A stretch of DNA of 64,000 nt from Thalassospira sp. Lineage in GTDB: Bacteria; Pseudomonadota; Alphaproteobacteria; Rhodospirillales; Thalassospiraceae. Below the pieces are notes generated by a model. That model was not told where the DNA came from. It did not search any database and worked only from the letters and a program-made list of their open reading frames with translations. Made by a program: the position numbers and the translations under genes. Shown here one piece after another: positions 17,708-26,379 of the stretch; the stretch's first letter is position 1, and each line of letters begins with the position of its first letter. The DNA lies in the NCBI RefSeq assembly GCF_002709775.1, contig NZ_PAQR01000027.1, positions 22,545 through 86,544 of the forward strand, read 5' to 3'.

Positions 17708-18694
17708 ATGATTTTACCTCGCGCTACTTCTGACAATGCAGCCCTGATGGGCGCCCTGTTGATGATCAGTGCTGCAATGTGTTTTGCGGTAATGGCCGTT
17801 TTCATCCGCTATGTCACCGCCGACCTTCACCCGTTCGAAGCATCGTTTTTCCGTAACCTGTTCGGTTTGTTGCCGATGGTGCCCTGGATGGTGCGTCACG
17901 GGCGGAGCGGCTTAAAGACCGAGCGGTTCAAGCTGCATTTCCTGCGCGGGGTGCTTGGTTTCGGGGCGATGTCATGCATCTTTACCGCCCTGTCGCTGTC
18001 GCCAGCGGCACAGGTGATTGCGATCAACTTCACCCTGCCGATCCTGACCACGGTTCTTGCCGCCATTGTTGTGCGCGAAACCGTGCGTGCGCGGCGCTGG
18101 AGTGCAATTGCAATCGGTTTTGTCGGGGCGATGATTGTTATCCGGCCATTTGGGCAAGAGTTTGAGACAGGTGCGATCCTGGCCCTTGGCGCGACAGTTT
18201 TCATGGCGTGTGCGATGACGACGGTGAAGATGCTGTCACGGACCGAAAGTGCCAATGCCATCGTCACATGGATGGGCCTGATCATGACGCCTTTGTCATT
18301 GGTCCCGGCGCTTATGTATTGGCAGGGGCCGACCATGTGGCAGATGTTCATCCTGCTGGTGATTGCGGTTGCTGGCACGGCCGGGCAGCAATTGCTGGTT
18401 CGGGCCTATCGCACGGCCGATCAGTCCTATGTCATGATCTTTGATTTCCTGCGCCTGCCGTTTGTGGCAGCCCTTGCCTATATCATGTTTGGCGAGGTGG
18501 TTGATTTCTGGACCTGGGCGGGAGCGACATTGATCATTGGATCGGCCCTTTATATCGCGCGGCGCGAGGCGGTTCTGGCGAAGCGTGCGAAGACACAAAC
18601 CCGCCTGCCGACGACGGCCCCGGCCGACCCGCAGGCCATTCCGGTTACCAAGATCGATCGCGACGCCCCAGCGGGGGACAAACCCGATGCGTAA
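17708..18694 (+). CDS. EamA/DMT transporter, first of three tandem paralogues
   Basis: 328 residues, ten helices. Family marks: FFRNLFGLLPMVPW, LSPAAQVIAINFTLPILTTVLAAIVVRE, RPFGQEF and a closing FLRLPFVAALAYIMFGEVVDFWTWAGATLIIGSALYI. These blocks recur in the next two genes. A hydrophilic tail (KTQTRLPTTAPADPQ) extends the C-terminus. There is no good ribosome site before the ATG at 17708; ATG at 17747 (MGALLMISAAM) is an alternative. Its end overlaps the next gene by 8 bp. Confidence 0.9.
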   Translation: MILPRATSDNAALMGALLMISAAMCFAVMAVFIRYVTADLHPFEASFFRNLFGLLPMVPWMVRHGRSGLKTERFKLHFLRGVLGFGAMSCIFTALSLSPAAQVIAINFTLPILTTVLAAIVVRETVRARRWSAIAIGFVGAMIVIRPFGQEFETGAILALGATVFMACAMTTVKMLSRTESANAIVTWMGLIMTPLSLVPALMYWQGPTMWQMFILLVIAVAGTAGQQLLVRAYRTADQSYVMIFDFLRLPFVAALAYIMFGEVVDFWTWAGATLIIGSALYIARREAVLAKRAKTQTRLPTTAPADPQAIPVTKIDRDAPAGDKPDA

Positions 18695-19643
18695 CTGGTT
18701 CAATTCCTTGCCGCCTTATTTGCAGGCAACGGCGTTCGGGTTGATGGCATCGTTCAGTGCCGCGGTCTTTTCGGTGTTTGTCCGCCTTGCGACCGAGCAT
18801 ATCCATCCGCTTCAGGCGGTGTTTTTCCGCAATTTCTTTGGGCTTTTATTCATCGCACCGCTGGCACTTCGTGCCGGTCTGGTGCCGCTCAAGACCAAGC
18901 GTTTTCCGATGTTTTGTCTGCGTGCGGTTCTGTCGATGGGGGCGATGAGTTTCTGGTTTTCGGCCATTGCCTATATGCCGCTGGCCGAGGCGACCGCGCT
19001 TAACTTTACCGTGCCGTTGTTTGGCACCATTCTGGCCGCGATCTTTTTGGGTGAGACAATCCGCAAATACCGGATCGCCGCCCTTCTGGTCGGGTTCTGC
19101 GGGGGGTTGGTCATTATCCGGCCGGGCAGCGAGACCGTGCAGCTGGCAAGCCTGTTTCCGATTGCGGCTGCCGTCTGCATGGCGAGTGCCGGCATGACGA
19201 TCAAGTCGCTGTCGCGGACAGAAAATCCGACGACCATCATTCTTTACATGATGGTGCTGACAACCCCGATGACCCTGATCCCCGCCTTGTTTGTCTGGCA
19301 GACGCCGAGCCTTGAGGCGATCTTGTTGATGGTGGCGGGGGCGTTCATGGCCAACCTGACCCAGATCGGCAATACCAACGCGTTTCGGGTTTATGATTAC
19401 AGCTTTGTCGTCGGGTTCAATTACCTGCGCCTGCCGTTTGTGTCGGCAATTGCGCTTGTGATGTTTGGCGAAATCCCCGAAATCTGGCTTTTGCCCGGTG
19501 CGTGCCTGATTGTCGGGTCCGCACTTTATATCGCCCGGCGCGAGGCGAAACTGAACCGCGAAGCCAACCGCCTGAAGCGCGGCCTGTCGGCGACGGCAAG
19601 CGATCTTGATCCGCCGCCAGCGCGCGATGAAGATCGCAAATGA
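18687..19643 (+). CDS. EamA/DMT transporter, second of three tandem paralogues
   Basis: 318 residues. The ATG at 18687 lies inside the last codons of the preceding gene. The sequence FFRNFFGLLFIAPLALRAGL, LAEATALNFTVPLFGTILAAIFLGE and FNYLRLPFVSAIALVMFGEIPEIW align directly with its neighbours, showing gene duplication. Its stop overlaps the next start by 4 bp (ATGA), so all three should be made in coupled fashion, possibly as a hetero-oligomeric or substrate-diversified exporter set. Confidence 0.9.
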   Translation: MRNWFNSLPPYLQATAFGLMASFSAAVFSVFVRLATEHIHPLQAVFFRNFFGLLFIAPLALRAGLVPLKTKRFPMFCLRAVLSMGAMSFWFSAIAYMPLAEATALNFTVPLFGTILAAIFLGETIRKYRIAALLVGFCGGLVIIRPGSETVQLASLFPIAAAVCMASAGMTIKSLSRTENPTTIILYMMVLTTPMTLIPALFVWQTPSLEAILLMVAGAFMANLTQIGNTNAFRVYDYSFVVGFNYLRLPFVSAIALVMFGEIPEIWLLPGACLIVGSALYIARREAKLNREANRLKRGLSATASDLDPPPARDEDRK

Positions 19644-20524
19644 AAATCTGGTTTGCCAATCAACCTGCAACCATCAAAGCCAGTTTCTTTGCCTTGGCCG
19701 CAGCGATCCTGGCAGCCTGCTTTACCCTGACGATCCGCTATGCCACGGCCGAATTGCACCCCTATCAGGCGGTGTTTTTACGCTTTGCCTTTGGCCTGAT
19801 CCTGATGATCCCGCTTGTGATGAGGCGCGGGATTGGCAGCCTTGCGACCAAGCGCCTGCCGCTGTTTGGATTGCGCGGGGTTTTGTCGGCGGCAGAGATG
19901 TGTTTGTGGTTCATGGCGGTTTTGTATTTGCCTCTGGCAGAGGCCACGACGCTTAACTTCACCGTGCCCCTATTTGGCACCATCCTTGCCGCCGTCATCC
20001 TGCGCGAACAGGTGCGCATTCACCGCTGGCTTGCGATTGTGATCGGGTTTGTCGGTGTGGCGCTGATTATTCAGCCCGGAACGGATACCATGCAGGCGGC
20101 CAGCATCCTTCCGATTGCAGCGGCGATCTGCATGGCATCCGCCGGGATGATCACGAAACAACTGGTGGCAACCGAGAGCACCACATCGCTTTTGTTTTAT
20201 CTGATGATCATCACGACACCGGTGTCGCTGATCCCGGCCTTGTTTGTCTGGCAAACGCCCAGCCTTGAGGCGCTGGGTCTGATGGCGGTTGCGGCCCTTA
20301 TGATGAATGTAATGCAGGTTTGTAATGTCAAAGCCCTGCAACTGGCCGATTACAGTTTCTTTGTCGGGTTTTCCTATTTGCGTTTGCCGATCATTGCCGT
20401 GCTTGCCCTGATCCTGTTTGGCGAAGTGCCCGATATCTGGATCCTGCCCGGCGGGGCGATGATTATCGGGGCGGCGATCTATGTCGCCCTTCGTGAGCGC
20501 AAGCTTTCCAGACAGAAAACCTAG
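19640..20524 (+). CDS. EamA/DMT transporter, third of three tandem paralogues
   Basis: 294 residues, ten helices, overlapping the preceding gene by 4 bp. The blocks LAEATTLNFTVPLFGTILAAVILRE, PALFVWQTPSLEALGLM and FSYLRLPIIAVLALILFGEVPDIW are closest to the middle paralogue (which has PALFVWQTPSLEAILLM), so genes two and three are the more recent duplicates. Substrate unknown. Confidence 0.9.
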   Translation: MKIWFANQPATIKASFFALAAAILAACFTLTIRYATAELHPYQAVFLRFAFGLILMIPLVMRRGIGSLATKRLPLFGLRGVLSAAEMCLWFMAVLYLPLAEATTLNFTVPLFGTILAAVILREQVRIHRWLAIVIGFVGVALIIQPGTDTMQAASILPIAAAICMASAGMITKQLVATESTTSLLFYLMIITTPVSLIPALFVWQTPSLEALGLMAVAALMMNVMQVCNVKALQLADYSFFVGFSYLRLPIIAVLALILFGEVPDIWILPGGAMIIGAAIYVALRERKLSRQKT

Positions 20525-20577
20525 CGCCAAGCCACAGTTCGGACCCATCCCAGAATAGCCCTTGCCGGTAAAAGATA

Positions 20578-20603
20578 TAATTTGGTATACAAATACCAAA
20601 TTA
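20578..20603. promoter_or_regulatory. 11-bp perfect inverted repeat operator upstream of the SDR gene
   Basis: TAATTTGGTAT (20578-20588), ACAA, ATACCAAATTA (20593-20603): both arms match exactly, 34 bp before the start at 20637. TTGGTAT-type arms resemble operators of GntR (FadR/VanR-like) repressors. No GntR gene is in this window, so the controller must be encoded elsewhere. Confidence 0.65.
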
Positions 20604-20636
20604 ATCAGAAATACACGCATCTGGAGGCTTCACGCC

Positions 20637-21398
20637 ATGCAAATCAAGTGTTCGATTGCCATTGTTACCGGGGCTGCGTCCGGCTTGGGTGCGGCAACGG
20701 CAGAGACACTGGCAAATGCCGGGGCAAAGATTGCGGCCTTTGATCTGAATGAGGACGGCGCCAAGGCGACCGCGGCCAAACTTGGCGGGATTGGCTATGG
20801 CGTGGATGTTTCCAATGCCGAAAGTGTCGAGCACGCGATTTCCGAAGTCGTCAAGGAACTTGGCATTCCATCGATCCTTGTGAACTGTGCCGGGATTGTT
20901 CATGGAGAACGCATTGTCGGGCGCGAAGGCCCGGCCGATCTTGCGGCGTTTTCGAAGGTGATCACGGTCAATCTGATTGGCACATTCAACATGATGCGGG
21001 TTGCCGCCACCGCGATGAGCCAGAACACCCCATCCGGGTCCGGCGAACGCGGGGTGATTGTCAACACGGCATCCATCGCAGCCTTCGAAGGCCAGATCGG
21101 ACAGGCGGCCTATGCCGCGTCCAAGGGCGGGGTGGCGTCGCTTACCCTGCCGGCGGCGCGTGAATTGGCGCGCCACGGGGTTCGGGTGGTGTCCATCGCG
21201 CCGGGTCTGTTTGGCACACCGATGTTGATGGGCCTGCCGGATGAAGTTCAGGAAAGCCTGGCGGCCAATACGCCATTCCCGAAACGCCTGGGCGATCCGT
21301 ATGAATATGGCCGTCTGGCGATGCATATCTGTGAAAATGAAATGATCAATGGCGAGACCATTCGCATTGATGGCGCGGTCCGGCTGGAACCGAAATAG
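20637..21398 (+). CDS. Short-chain dehydrogenase, 3-hydroxyacyl-CoA dehydrogenase type II-like
   Basis: 253 residues, start fixed by GGAGG 8 nt before the ATG. Classical [13 protein letters not shown] (11-20) binds the NAD ribose-phosphate, NCAGI (83-87), Ser 146, Tyr 159 and Lys 163 (YAASK) form the catalytic set. The end ([37 protein letters not shown]) matches the HSD17B10/short-chain 3-hydroxyacyl-CoA dehydrogenase group, which oxidises 3-hydroxyacyl-CoA in fatty-acid or branched amino-acid breakdown. The gene stands alone behind a strong palindromic operator. Confidence 0.88.
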   Translation: MQIKCSIAIVTGAASGLGAATAETLANAGAKIAAFDLNEDGAKATAAKLGGIGYGVDVSNAESVEHAISEVVKELGIPSILVNCAGIVHGERIVGREGPADLAAFSKVITVNLIGTFNMMRVAATAMSQNTPSGSGERGVIVNTASIAAFEGQIGQAAYAASKGGVASLTLPAARELARHGVRVVSIAPGLFGTPMLMGLPDEVQESLAANTPFPKRLGDPYEYGRLAMHICENEMINGETIRIDGAVRLEPK

Positions 21399-21437
21399 TC
21401 CCACACGATTTCGCTTCTTTATCACCGCAGCCAACGC

Positions 21438-21463
21438 GCCCTGCCGACCCCCAGCGGCAGGGC
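21438..21463 (+). terminator. Terminator after the SDR gene
   Basis: GCCCTGCCG (21438-21446) and CGGCAGGGC (21455-21463) form a perfect 9-bp stem with an 8-nt loop, followed by GTATTTTATT. It separates the SDR gene from convergent phhB. Confidence 0.75.
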
Positions 21464-21482
21464 GTATTTTATTGCAAGCGTT

Positions 21483-21770
21483 TTACCCGACAGCCATGTT
21501 GCAGAAGGTTGCGAGATCAATGTCCTTTTGCGTGACACCACCGTCGCTATGCGTGGTCAGGGTGACGTCGACCTTGTTGTAGACATTGAACCATTCGGGA
21601 TGGTGATCCATTTTTTCAGCCATCAGGGCGACCCGGCTCATGAAGCCAAAGGCCGCGTTGAAATCGCGGAATTTATAGCTGCGCGCGATGGACAGGCCAT
21701 CTTCGGCAAGCGTCCAGCCGGGCAAATCAGCAAGCGCGGTTTCGATGGTGGATGTGTCGAGTTTGGCCAT
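21483..21770 (-). CDS. phhB: 4a-hydroxytetrahydrobiopterin (pterin-4a-carbinolamine) dehydratase
   Basis: 95 residues from the ATG at 21770, which has a perfect AGGAGG upstream; longer frames to 21830 are unlikely. It dehydrates the 4a-carbinolamine pterin left by aromatic amino-acid hydroxylases. The active-site pattern is MDHHPEW (54-60) with His 56 and His 57, and a third His in TTHSDGG (72-78). No phenylalanine hydroxylase is in the window, so it may serve one encoded elsewhere, or a molybdopterin-related role seen for some homologues. Confidence 0.93.
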   Translation of the reverse strand: MAKLDTSTIETALADLPGWTLAEDGLSIARSYKFRDFNAAFGFMSRVALMAEKMDHHPEWFNVYNKVDVTLTTHSDGGVTQKDIDLATFCNMAVG

Positions 21771-21836
21771 GGGGTGCCTCCTTTTCGCGAAGTCTTGTCT
21801 CATTGAAACATATGATCCGGCACGGCCCAAATCGGC

Positions 21837-22472
21837 TTAACCGAGCAAGCCCTGCACACGGTCTTGCAGCACGGGCAAAAGGTCACTTTCAAACCACGGG
21901 TTCTTTTTCATCCAGGCGGTATTGCGCCAGCTTGGATGGGGCATCGGCAGGATGTCGTCACCCAGAAACGCCTCAAACCGATGCACGGTTTCGGTCATGG
22001 TTTTGGCGCGGCGCTTACCGAGATAGCGCGCTTGCGCATATTGCCCGATCAGAAGCGTCAGGCCGATATCGGGCAGATGTTGGCGGAGCGCATCATGCCA
22101 TGTTGGTGCGCATTCCGGGCGGGGTGGCAGATCGCCCCCACGATCAAAGCGGCCGGGATAGCAAAAGCCCATCGGCATGATGGCGAGCTTGGCCGGATTG
22201 TAAAAATCATCAATTGACAGCCCCAGCCAGTCCCGCAGCCGATCCCCCGACGCATCATTCCATGGCAGGCCGGTTTCATGCACACGCGTGCCGGGTGCCT
22301 GCCCGATGACCAGAATGCGCGCCGATTTTGCCATGCGCACAACCGGCCGCGGACCAAGGGGCAGGTCGCCGGCACAGATACGGCACGCCCGGACCTCTGC
22401 CAGAAGCCGATCAAGGGCAGCATCGCCGCCCATCGGATCAATTTCGGGCAGTTTACCGCTTAGCCCCGGCAT
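21837..22472 (-). CDS. Uracil-DNA glycosylase superfamily protein
   Basis: 211 residues. Motif A is GQAPG (57-61) and motif B is MPHPSWRN (177-184), the two loops that hold the flipped base and the phosphate in the UDG fold. Cysteines at 30 and 33 (RACRIC) plus two more (about 104 and 121) recall the iron-sulphur site of family 4/5 enzymes, but the spacing is not classical. Length and motifs match the group usually annotated as uracil-DNA glycosylase family. The start lies 3 bp after the GST stop, so it is co-transcribed with that gene. Confidence 0.85.
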   Translation of the reverse strand: MPGLSGKLPEIDPMGGDAALDRLLAEVRACRICAGDLPLGPRPVVRMAKSARILVIGQAPGTRVHETGLPWNDASGDRLRDWLGLSIDDFYNPAKLAIMPMGFCYPGRFDRGGDLPPRPECAPTWHDALRQHLPDIGLTLLIGQYAQARYLGKRRAKTMTETVHRFEAFLGDDILPMPHPSWRNTAWMKKNPWFESDLLPVLQDRVQGLLG

Positions 22473-22475
22473 GGG

Positions 22476-23135
22476 TTATTTGACCTCTTCTTCCGCGATC
22501 ACCCATTCTTCTTCTGCGGCGGCCTTGAACCATTCCTGCATTTCCGGCAGGGCAAGCATGGTTTCCATATAGGCATTGCCAATCGGATCGAGCGTCACGC
22601 CATAGGTTTTGAACCGCGAGACCACCGGGGCATACATGGCATCGGCAATCGAGAAATGACCAAACAGGAAATCACCGCCCTGCCCGTACCCCGTGCGGCA
22701 CATCTTGAAGATTTCAGTGATGCGGTTGATGTCCTTATCGACACCCGGATTGCGGCCAAGACCCGGCAGGCTTTTGCGGCAATTCATCGGCATGGAGCTT
22801 CGCAAAGACCCAAAGCCGCCATGCATTTCAAGCGCCACAGAACGGGCTATGGCACGCACATCGATATCAAGCGGCCAGAGCATGGTATCGGGCTGGCTAT
22901 CGGCAATGTATTCGAGGATGCCAAGTGCTTCCCAGATGGTTTTGCTGCCGTCAAAAAAGGCCGGGACCTTGGCACTTGGTGAGAAGACCGGGGCCTTGGC
23001 CGCCCATTCTTCTGTGCGGAGCGGAACGAGCTTTTCCTCAAATTCCACGCCGGCAACCCGCAGGCCAAGCCAGGCGCGCAGCGACCAGGAGGAATAGTTT
23101 TTATTGCCGATATAAAGAACAGGTACGGATTGCAT
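22476..23135 (-). CDS. Glutathione S-transferase family protein
   Basis: 219 residues. Thioredoxin-like N-terminal domain: LYIGNKNYSSWSLRAWLGLR, with the Ser-rich SSWSLR motif of the bacterial GST subgroup related to maleylacetoacetate isomerase-like proteins, then SAKVPAFFDG and WEALGILEYIAD (glutathione-binding Glu/Ser region). An all-helical C-terminal domain follows (FGHFSIADAMYAPVVSRF). AAGGGG precedes the ATG. Substrate unknown; it heads a GST-UDG pair. Confidence 0.9.
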   Translation of the reverse strand: MQSVPVLYIGNKNYSSWSLRAWLGLRVAGVEFEEKLVPLRTEEWAAKAPVFSPSAKVPAFFDGSKTIWEALGILEYIADSQPDTMLWPLDIDVRAIARSVALEMHGGFGSLRSSMPMNCRKSLPGLGRNPGVDKDINRITEIFKMCRTGYGQGGDFLFGHFSIADAMYAPVVSRFKTYGVTLDPIGNAYMETMLALPEMQEWFKAAAEEEWVIAEEEVK

Positions 23136-23383
23136 GGCGAGCCCCTTGGAGCGTTTTACGGATGGCGCAGATAATGAGCAGGACGAATACTATCTGGTCT
23201 TTGGCCAGTGGGTTCAAGCAGACAAACGCCCCTATGAAACGCGATTGTTTCGCCGATTGCCCTTAGGGGGTGGCAGCCGTAAGATCAGGCAACATATCTT
23301 GTAAACGCATCCTGATGGGTCGCAAGCTTTGGCCGCGGCCCTTTCAGTAGATTACCACCCGTCACCAGCAGGGAAGTCTTAAA

Positions 23384-24796
23384 TTGTACGAGCACATCAT
23401 CGCACGCGATCCTTCTTCCAATCCGACCCCCATCACCCCGATCCTTGAAAGCGGCTTTGAAAGCTGGCTTGCCACGCAATCTGAGACGACCAAGTCATGG
23501 ATCACTGCGAACGGATTTGAGGGTAAGCGCGGAACGCAACTTTCCCTTCCCGGTGGAGATGGATCGGTAGGCTCGGTCCTGATCGGGTACGCAAATGATG
23601 CCAAGGCGATCTGGGATTTTGCCGGTTTGCCGAAATCGCTTCCGGCCGGGACCTATGCCCTTTCCGATGATCTGGCGAACGACGATGATCTTTATGAGAA
23701 GGCCGCCCTTGGTCTTTATCTTGGTGGGTATCAGTTTGATCGTTATCGCAAGGATGACGGCAAAAAGGACAAGCGTGCCAAATTTGCCCTGCACGACACT
23801 GACGCCACCAAACGGGCCGAGAATATTGCACGCGGTATTGGCCTTGCGCGCGATCTGATCAATGTGCCGGCCAATGACATGGGTCCGGCCGAGCTTGAAG
23901 AAGCCGCCAAGGCGCTCGGTGCCGAATTTGGCGCAAACGTGAGCGCGATTGTTGGTCAGGACCTGCTCACGCAAAATTACCCGGCCATTCACACGGTTGG
24001 CCATGGCAGCGATCGCGAGCCGCGCCTGATTGACCTTAAATGGGGTGATGAAAGCGCACCGAAGATCACGCTGGTCGGCAAGGGTGTGTGTTTTGACACC
24101 GGGGGCTATGACCTTAAGCCATCCAGCAACATGCTTTTGATGAAAAAGGACATGGGTGGTTCGGCACAGGTTCTTGGCCTTGCGCGCATGATCATGGCGG
24201 CCAATCTACCGGTGCGGTTGCGCGTTTTGATCCCGGCAGTTGAAAACATGGTGTCGGGTCGTGCCTATCGCCCGAGTGACATTTTGCAAACCCGCAAGGG
24301 CATCACGGTCGAGGTTGGCAATACCGATGCCGAAGGACGCATTGTGCTTTCAGATGCCCTGACCGAGGCGGCCTCGGAAGACCCGGAAATGCTGCTTGAT
24401 TTCGCGACCCTGACCGGGGCGGCGCGCGTCGCACTTGGTTTGGGTTTGCCGGCCCTGTTTTCCAATGACGATGATCTGGCCAATGGCTTGATGGAAACCG
24501 GCTTGGCTGAAAATGATCCGCTGTGGCGTTTGCCGCTTTGGGATGATTACCGCAGCCAGCTTGATAGCAAGGCAGCCGACATGAACAATATTTCCGGCAG
24601 CCCGTTTGGTGGTGCGATCATTGCTGCCCTGTTCCTTGATCGCTTTGCCGAGGGGGCAAAAAGCTGGGCGCATATCGATCTGATGGCCTGGAACCCGTCC
24701 GACCGTCCGGGTCGCCCGACAGGTGGCGAAGCACAGGGCATCCGGGCCGCCTTCAAGCTGATCAAGGATCGTTACGGGAACCCAACCAAACCGTAA
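23384..24796 (+). CDS. Leucyl aminopeptidase family protein (M17)
   Basis: 470 residues, starting at a TTG preceded by AGGGAAG at 7 nt. It removes N-terminal residues from peptides in the cytoplasm using two metal ions. The catalytic C-terminal domain shows GKGVCFDTGGYDLKPSSNM, KKDMGGSAQVLGLARM, and the signature NTDAEGRIVLSDALTEA, which supply the metal-binding Asp/Glu and catalytic Lys/Arg. The first 150 residues are the variable N-domain. The subgroup with FDTGGYDLKP is the shorter alphaproteobacterial form rather than E. coli PepA. Confidence 0.92.
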   Translation: MYEHIIARDPSSNPTPITPILESGFESWLATQSETTKSWITANGFEGKRGTQLSLPGGDGSVGSVLIGYANDAKAIWDFAGLPKSLPAGTYALSDDLANDDDLYEKAALGLYLGGYQFDRYRKDDGKKDKRAKFALHDTDATKRAENIARGIGLARDLINVPANDMGPAELEEAAKALGAEFGANVSAIVGQDLLTQNYPAIHTVGHGSDREPRLIDLKWGDESAPKITLVGKGVCFDTGGYDLKPSSNMLLMKKDMGGSAQVLGLARMIMAANLPVRLRVLIPAVENMVSGRAYRPSDILQTRKGITVEVGNTDAEGRIVLSDALTEAASEDPEMLLDFATLTGAARVALGLGLPALFSNDDDLANGLMETGLAENDPLWRLPLWDDYRSQLDSKAADMNNISGSPFGGAIIAALFLDRFAEGAKSWAHIDLMAWNPSDRPGRPTGGEAQGIRAAFKLIKDRYGNPTKP

Positions 24797-24849
24797 ATTG
24801 TTTTTTTGGCAATTACACCTTTGACATCAAGGCAGGGGTCAGGTAGAGA

Positions 24850-24863
24850 TTACGTATTCGTAA
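24850..24863. promoter_or_regulatory. Possible MarR operator
   Basis: TTACG-TATT-CGTAA is an inverted repeat 24 bp before the start of the MarR-type gene at 24887, a position fit for autoregulation. Confidence 0.4.
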
Positions 24864-24886
24864 CAAATAAATTGTTGGGCACAAAC

Positions 24887-25234
24887 ATGTCGATCGAGAT
24901 CAAACCGTCTCAGGCGCTTGACCTTTGGCGTATCGCGATTGTTGAAAGTGTGCGTCGGGATTCCCCCGACCTGTCGGCCCGACAGATGGCCTTGTTACTG
25001 AGCGTTTACCTGACCCCGGCCCCGCATACCGTGCGTGGCCTTTCCGAAGCGCTGAATATTTCCAAGCCTGCCATTACCCGTGCCCTAGATCGTCTGAGCT
25101 CGCTTGGCATGGTCAAACGCAAGGTCGATGAAGAAGACCGCCGTTCGGTGCTGGTTCAGCGTACGGTTAAAGGCTCGGTCTTCCTGCGTGAATTCGGTGA
25201 CATCATCGTCGCCGCCGGTCTTGAGACCGATTGA
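24887..25234 (+). CDS. MarR-family winged-helix regulator
   Basis: 115 residues from the ATG at 24887; a longer frame from 24806 begins with residues unlike the family. The wHTH is clear: ARQMALLLSVYL, TVRGLSEALNISKPAITRALDRLSSLGMVKRK with the recognition helix SKPAITRALDRL, then the wing EEDRRSVLVQRTVKG. The protein is short for MarR and lacks most of the C-terminal dimerisation helix. The target is unknown; the convergent LysE exporter gene downstream is one candidate. The ribosome site is weak. Confidence 0.85.
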   Translation: MSIEIKPSQALDLWRIAIVESVRRDSPDLSARQMALLLSVYLTPAPHTVRGLSEALNISKPAITRALDRLSSLGMVKRKVDEEDRRSVLVQRTVKGSVFLREFGDIIVAAGLETD

Positions 25235-25390
25235 TCCGGCTGTAAAACAAATCTGCTGACATCCGAGTGCGGATCAGAACAGCGAAAAACGCCCCTATCC
25301 AAGGCCCAGCCTTGTGAAATCGGCCGTTTAGGACAGCAAATCTTCCCCATCTTAAATGCATGACATCTGATATGGCGAAAAATCGCTATA

Positions 25391-25410
25391 TACAGACCGG
25401 TTGGTCTGTA
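25391..25410. promoter_or_regulatory. Orphan TetR-type palindrome
   Basis: TACAGACC-GGTT-GGTCTGTA has perfect 8-bp arms. Arms of the AGACC/GGTCT kind are common in TetR-family operators. There is no convincing gene start on the plus strand after it, and the minus-strand exporter ends at 25507, so its target is not evident. The rest of gap 25235-25506 holds only a CCCATA/TATGGG hairpin (25486-25504). Confidence 0.5.
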
Positions 25411-25506
25411 ATGCGCCTACCAAAGGCTACGGGTAGCGCGTGCTTTCTTCTTTTGTGATCAATGTGTTAGGCAACACCCCGGCGACCCATAGTTGGTCTA
25501 TGGGCG

Positions 25507-26214
25507 TTATTTGGCCGAGTATTGGCTTACAGGGGCTTCCGGGGTCGGATGAGGGCCCGCCATGGTTTCGGGCATCTCGATCAGGGCCAAAAGACCTGCT
25601 GCGACGATCAAAACGCCACCAGACAGCCGCGCGATAACGTTCGTGCCACCCCGTCTAACCAGCCAGGGCATGACCCGCGCCGCCCCCATCGCGTAAATCA
25701 TTACGAAACTGTAATCAAGAAACACGAAGGTCGCGCCAAGGATCACCAGCTGCATTGCGAGCGGCTGACCGGGATCGACGAATTGCGGAAACAGTGCTCC
25801 GAAAAAGGCAATCGCCTTGGGGTTACCAGCCGCAACCAGAAAGCCTTCGCGAAACAGACGCAGGGGATTTGCCGACTCAAAACCCGCCTGATTATTCGTT
25901 TCGTATCCGGTTTTGATCTTGATTTCCGTGGGCTTGCGGAAAAAGGACATCAAACCGAGTGCTAACAGAAAGGCAACGCCACACCATTTGACAACGCCAA
26001 AGGCGGTTTCTGATGTTGCCAGGATCGCCCCGACACCAAGAGCCGCAATCAGCATCTGGATCATGTTGGCCGTGACATCGCCAAGGGCGGTCATCAGGGT
26101 CGGCCGCGCACCATAACGGAGCGCATGCGACATGCCAATCAGGATGCTGGGTCCGGGTGTCAGGACGAGCAAAAAGACCAGCAGGGTAAAACTGAGCCAG
26201 ATTTCAAAGGACAT
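25507..26214 (-). CDS. LysE/RhtB-family exporter
   Basis: 235 residues from the ATG at 26214 (GGAG about 11 nt upstream); a longer frame to 26373 adds residues without family likeness. The signature LVLTPGPSILIGMSHALRYG (about 16-35) and FLVAAGNPKAIAFFGALFPQF mark both halves. Six helices. Likely an amino-acid or small-metabolite exporter. The C-terminal end (PETMAGPHPTPEAPVSQYSAK) is a short polar tail. Confidence 0.9.
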   Translation of the reverse strand: MSFEIWLSFTLLVFLLVLTPGPSILIGMSHALRYGARPTLMTALGDVTANMIQMLIAALGVGAILATSETAFGVVKWCGVAFLLALGLMSFFRKPTEIKIKTGYETNNQAGFESANPLRLFREGFLVAAGNPKAIAFFGALFPQFVDPGQPLAMQLVILGATFVFLDYSFVMIYAMGAARVMPWLVRRGGTNVIARLSGGVLIVAAGLLALIEMPETMAGPHPTPEAPVSQYSAK

Positions 26215-26379
26215 GGTCGGGGCAACTCCGGTGACGACAGCCCCGGATATCACACACAGCCCGACAAGTTGACAAGTGCCGGTTTGGCAATGGGCCATGC
26301 GTGAACTGCGCAGGCCGTGGAGGTGGCGCGAAGACAAGCGATGCTTGCGAGCTAGGAAGGTTGGTGAGCGCACCCGCCT

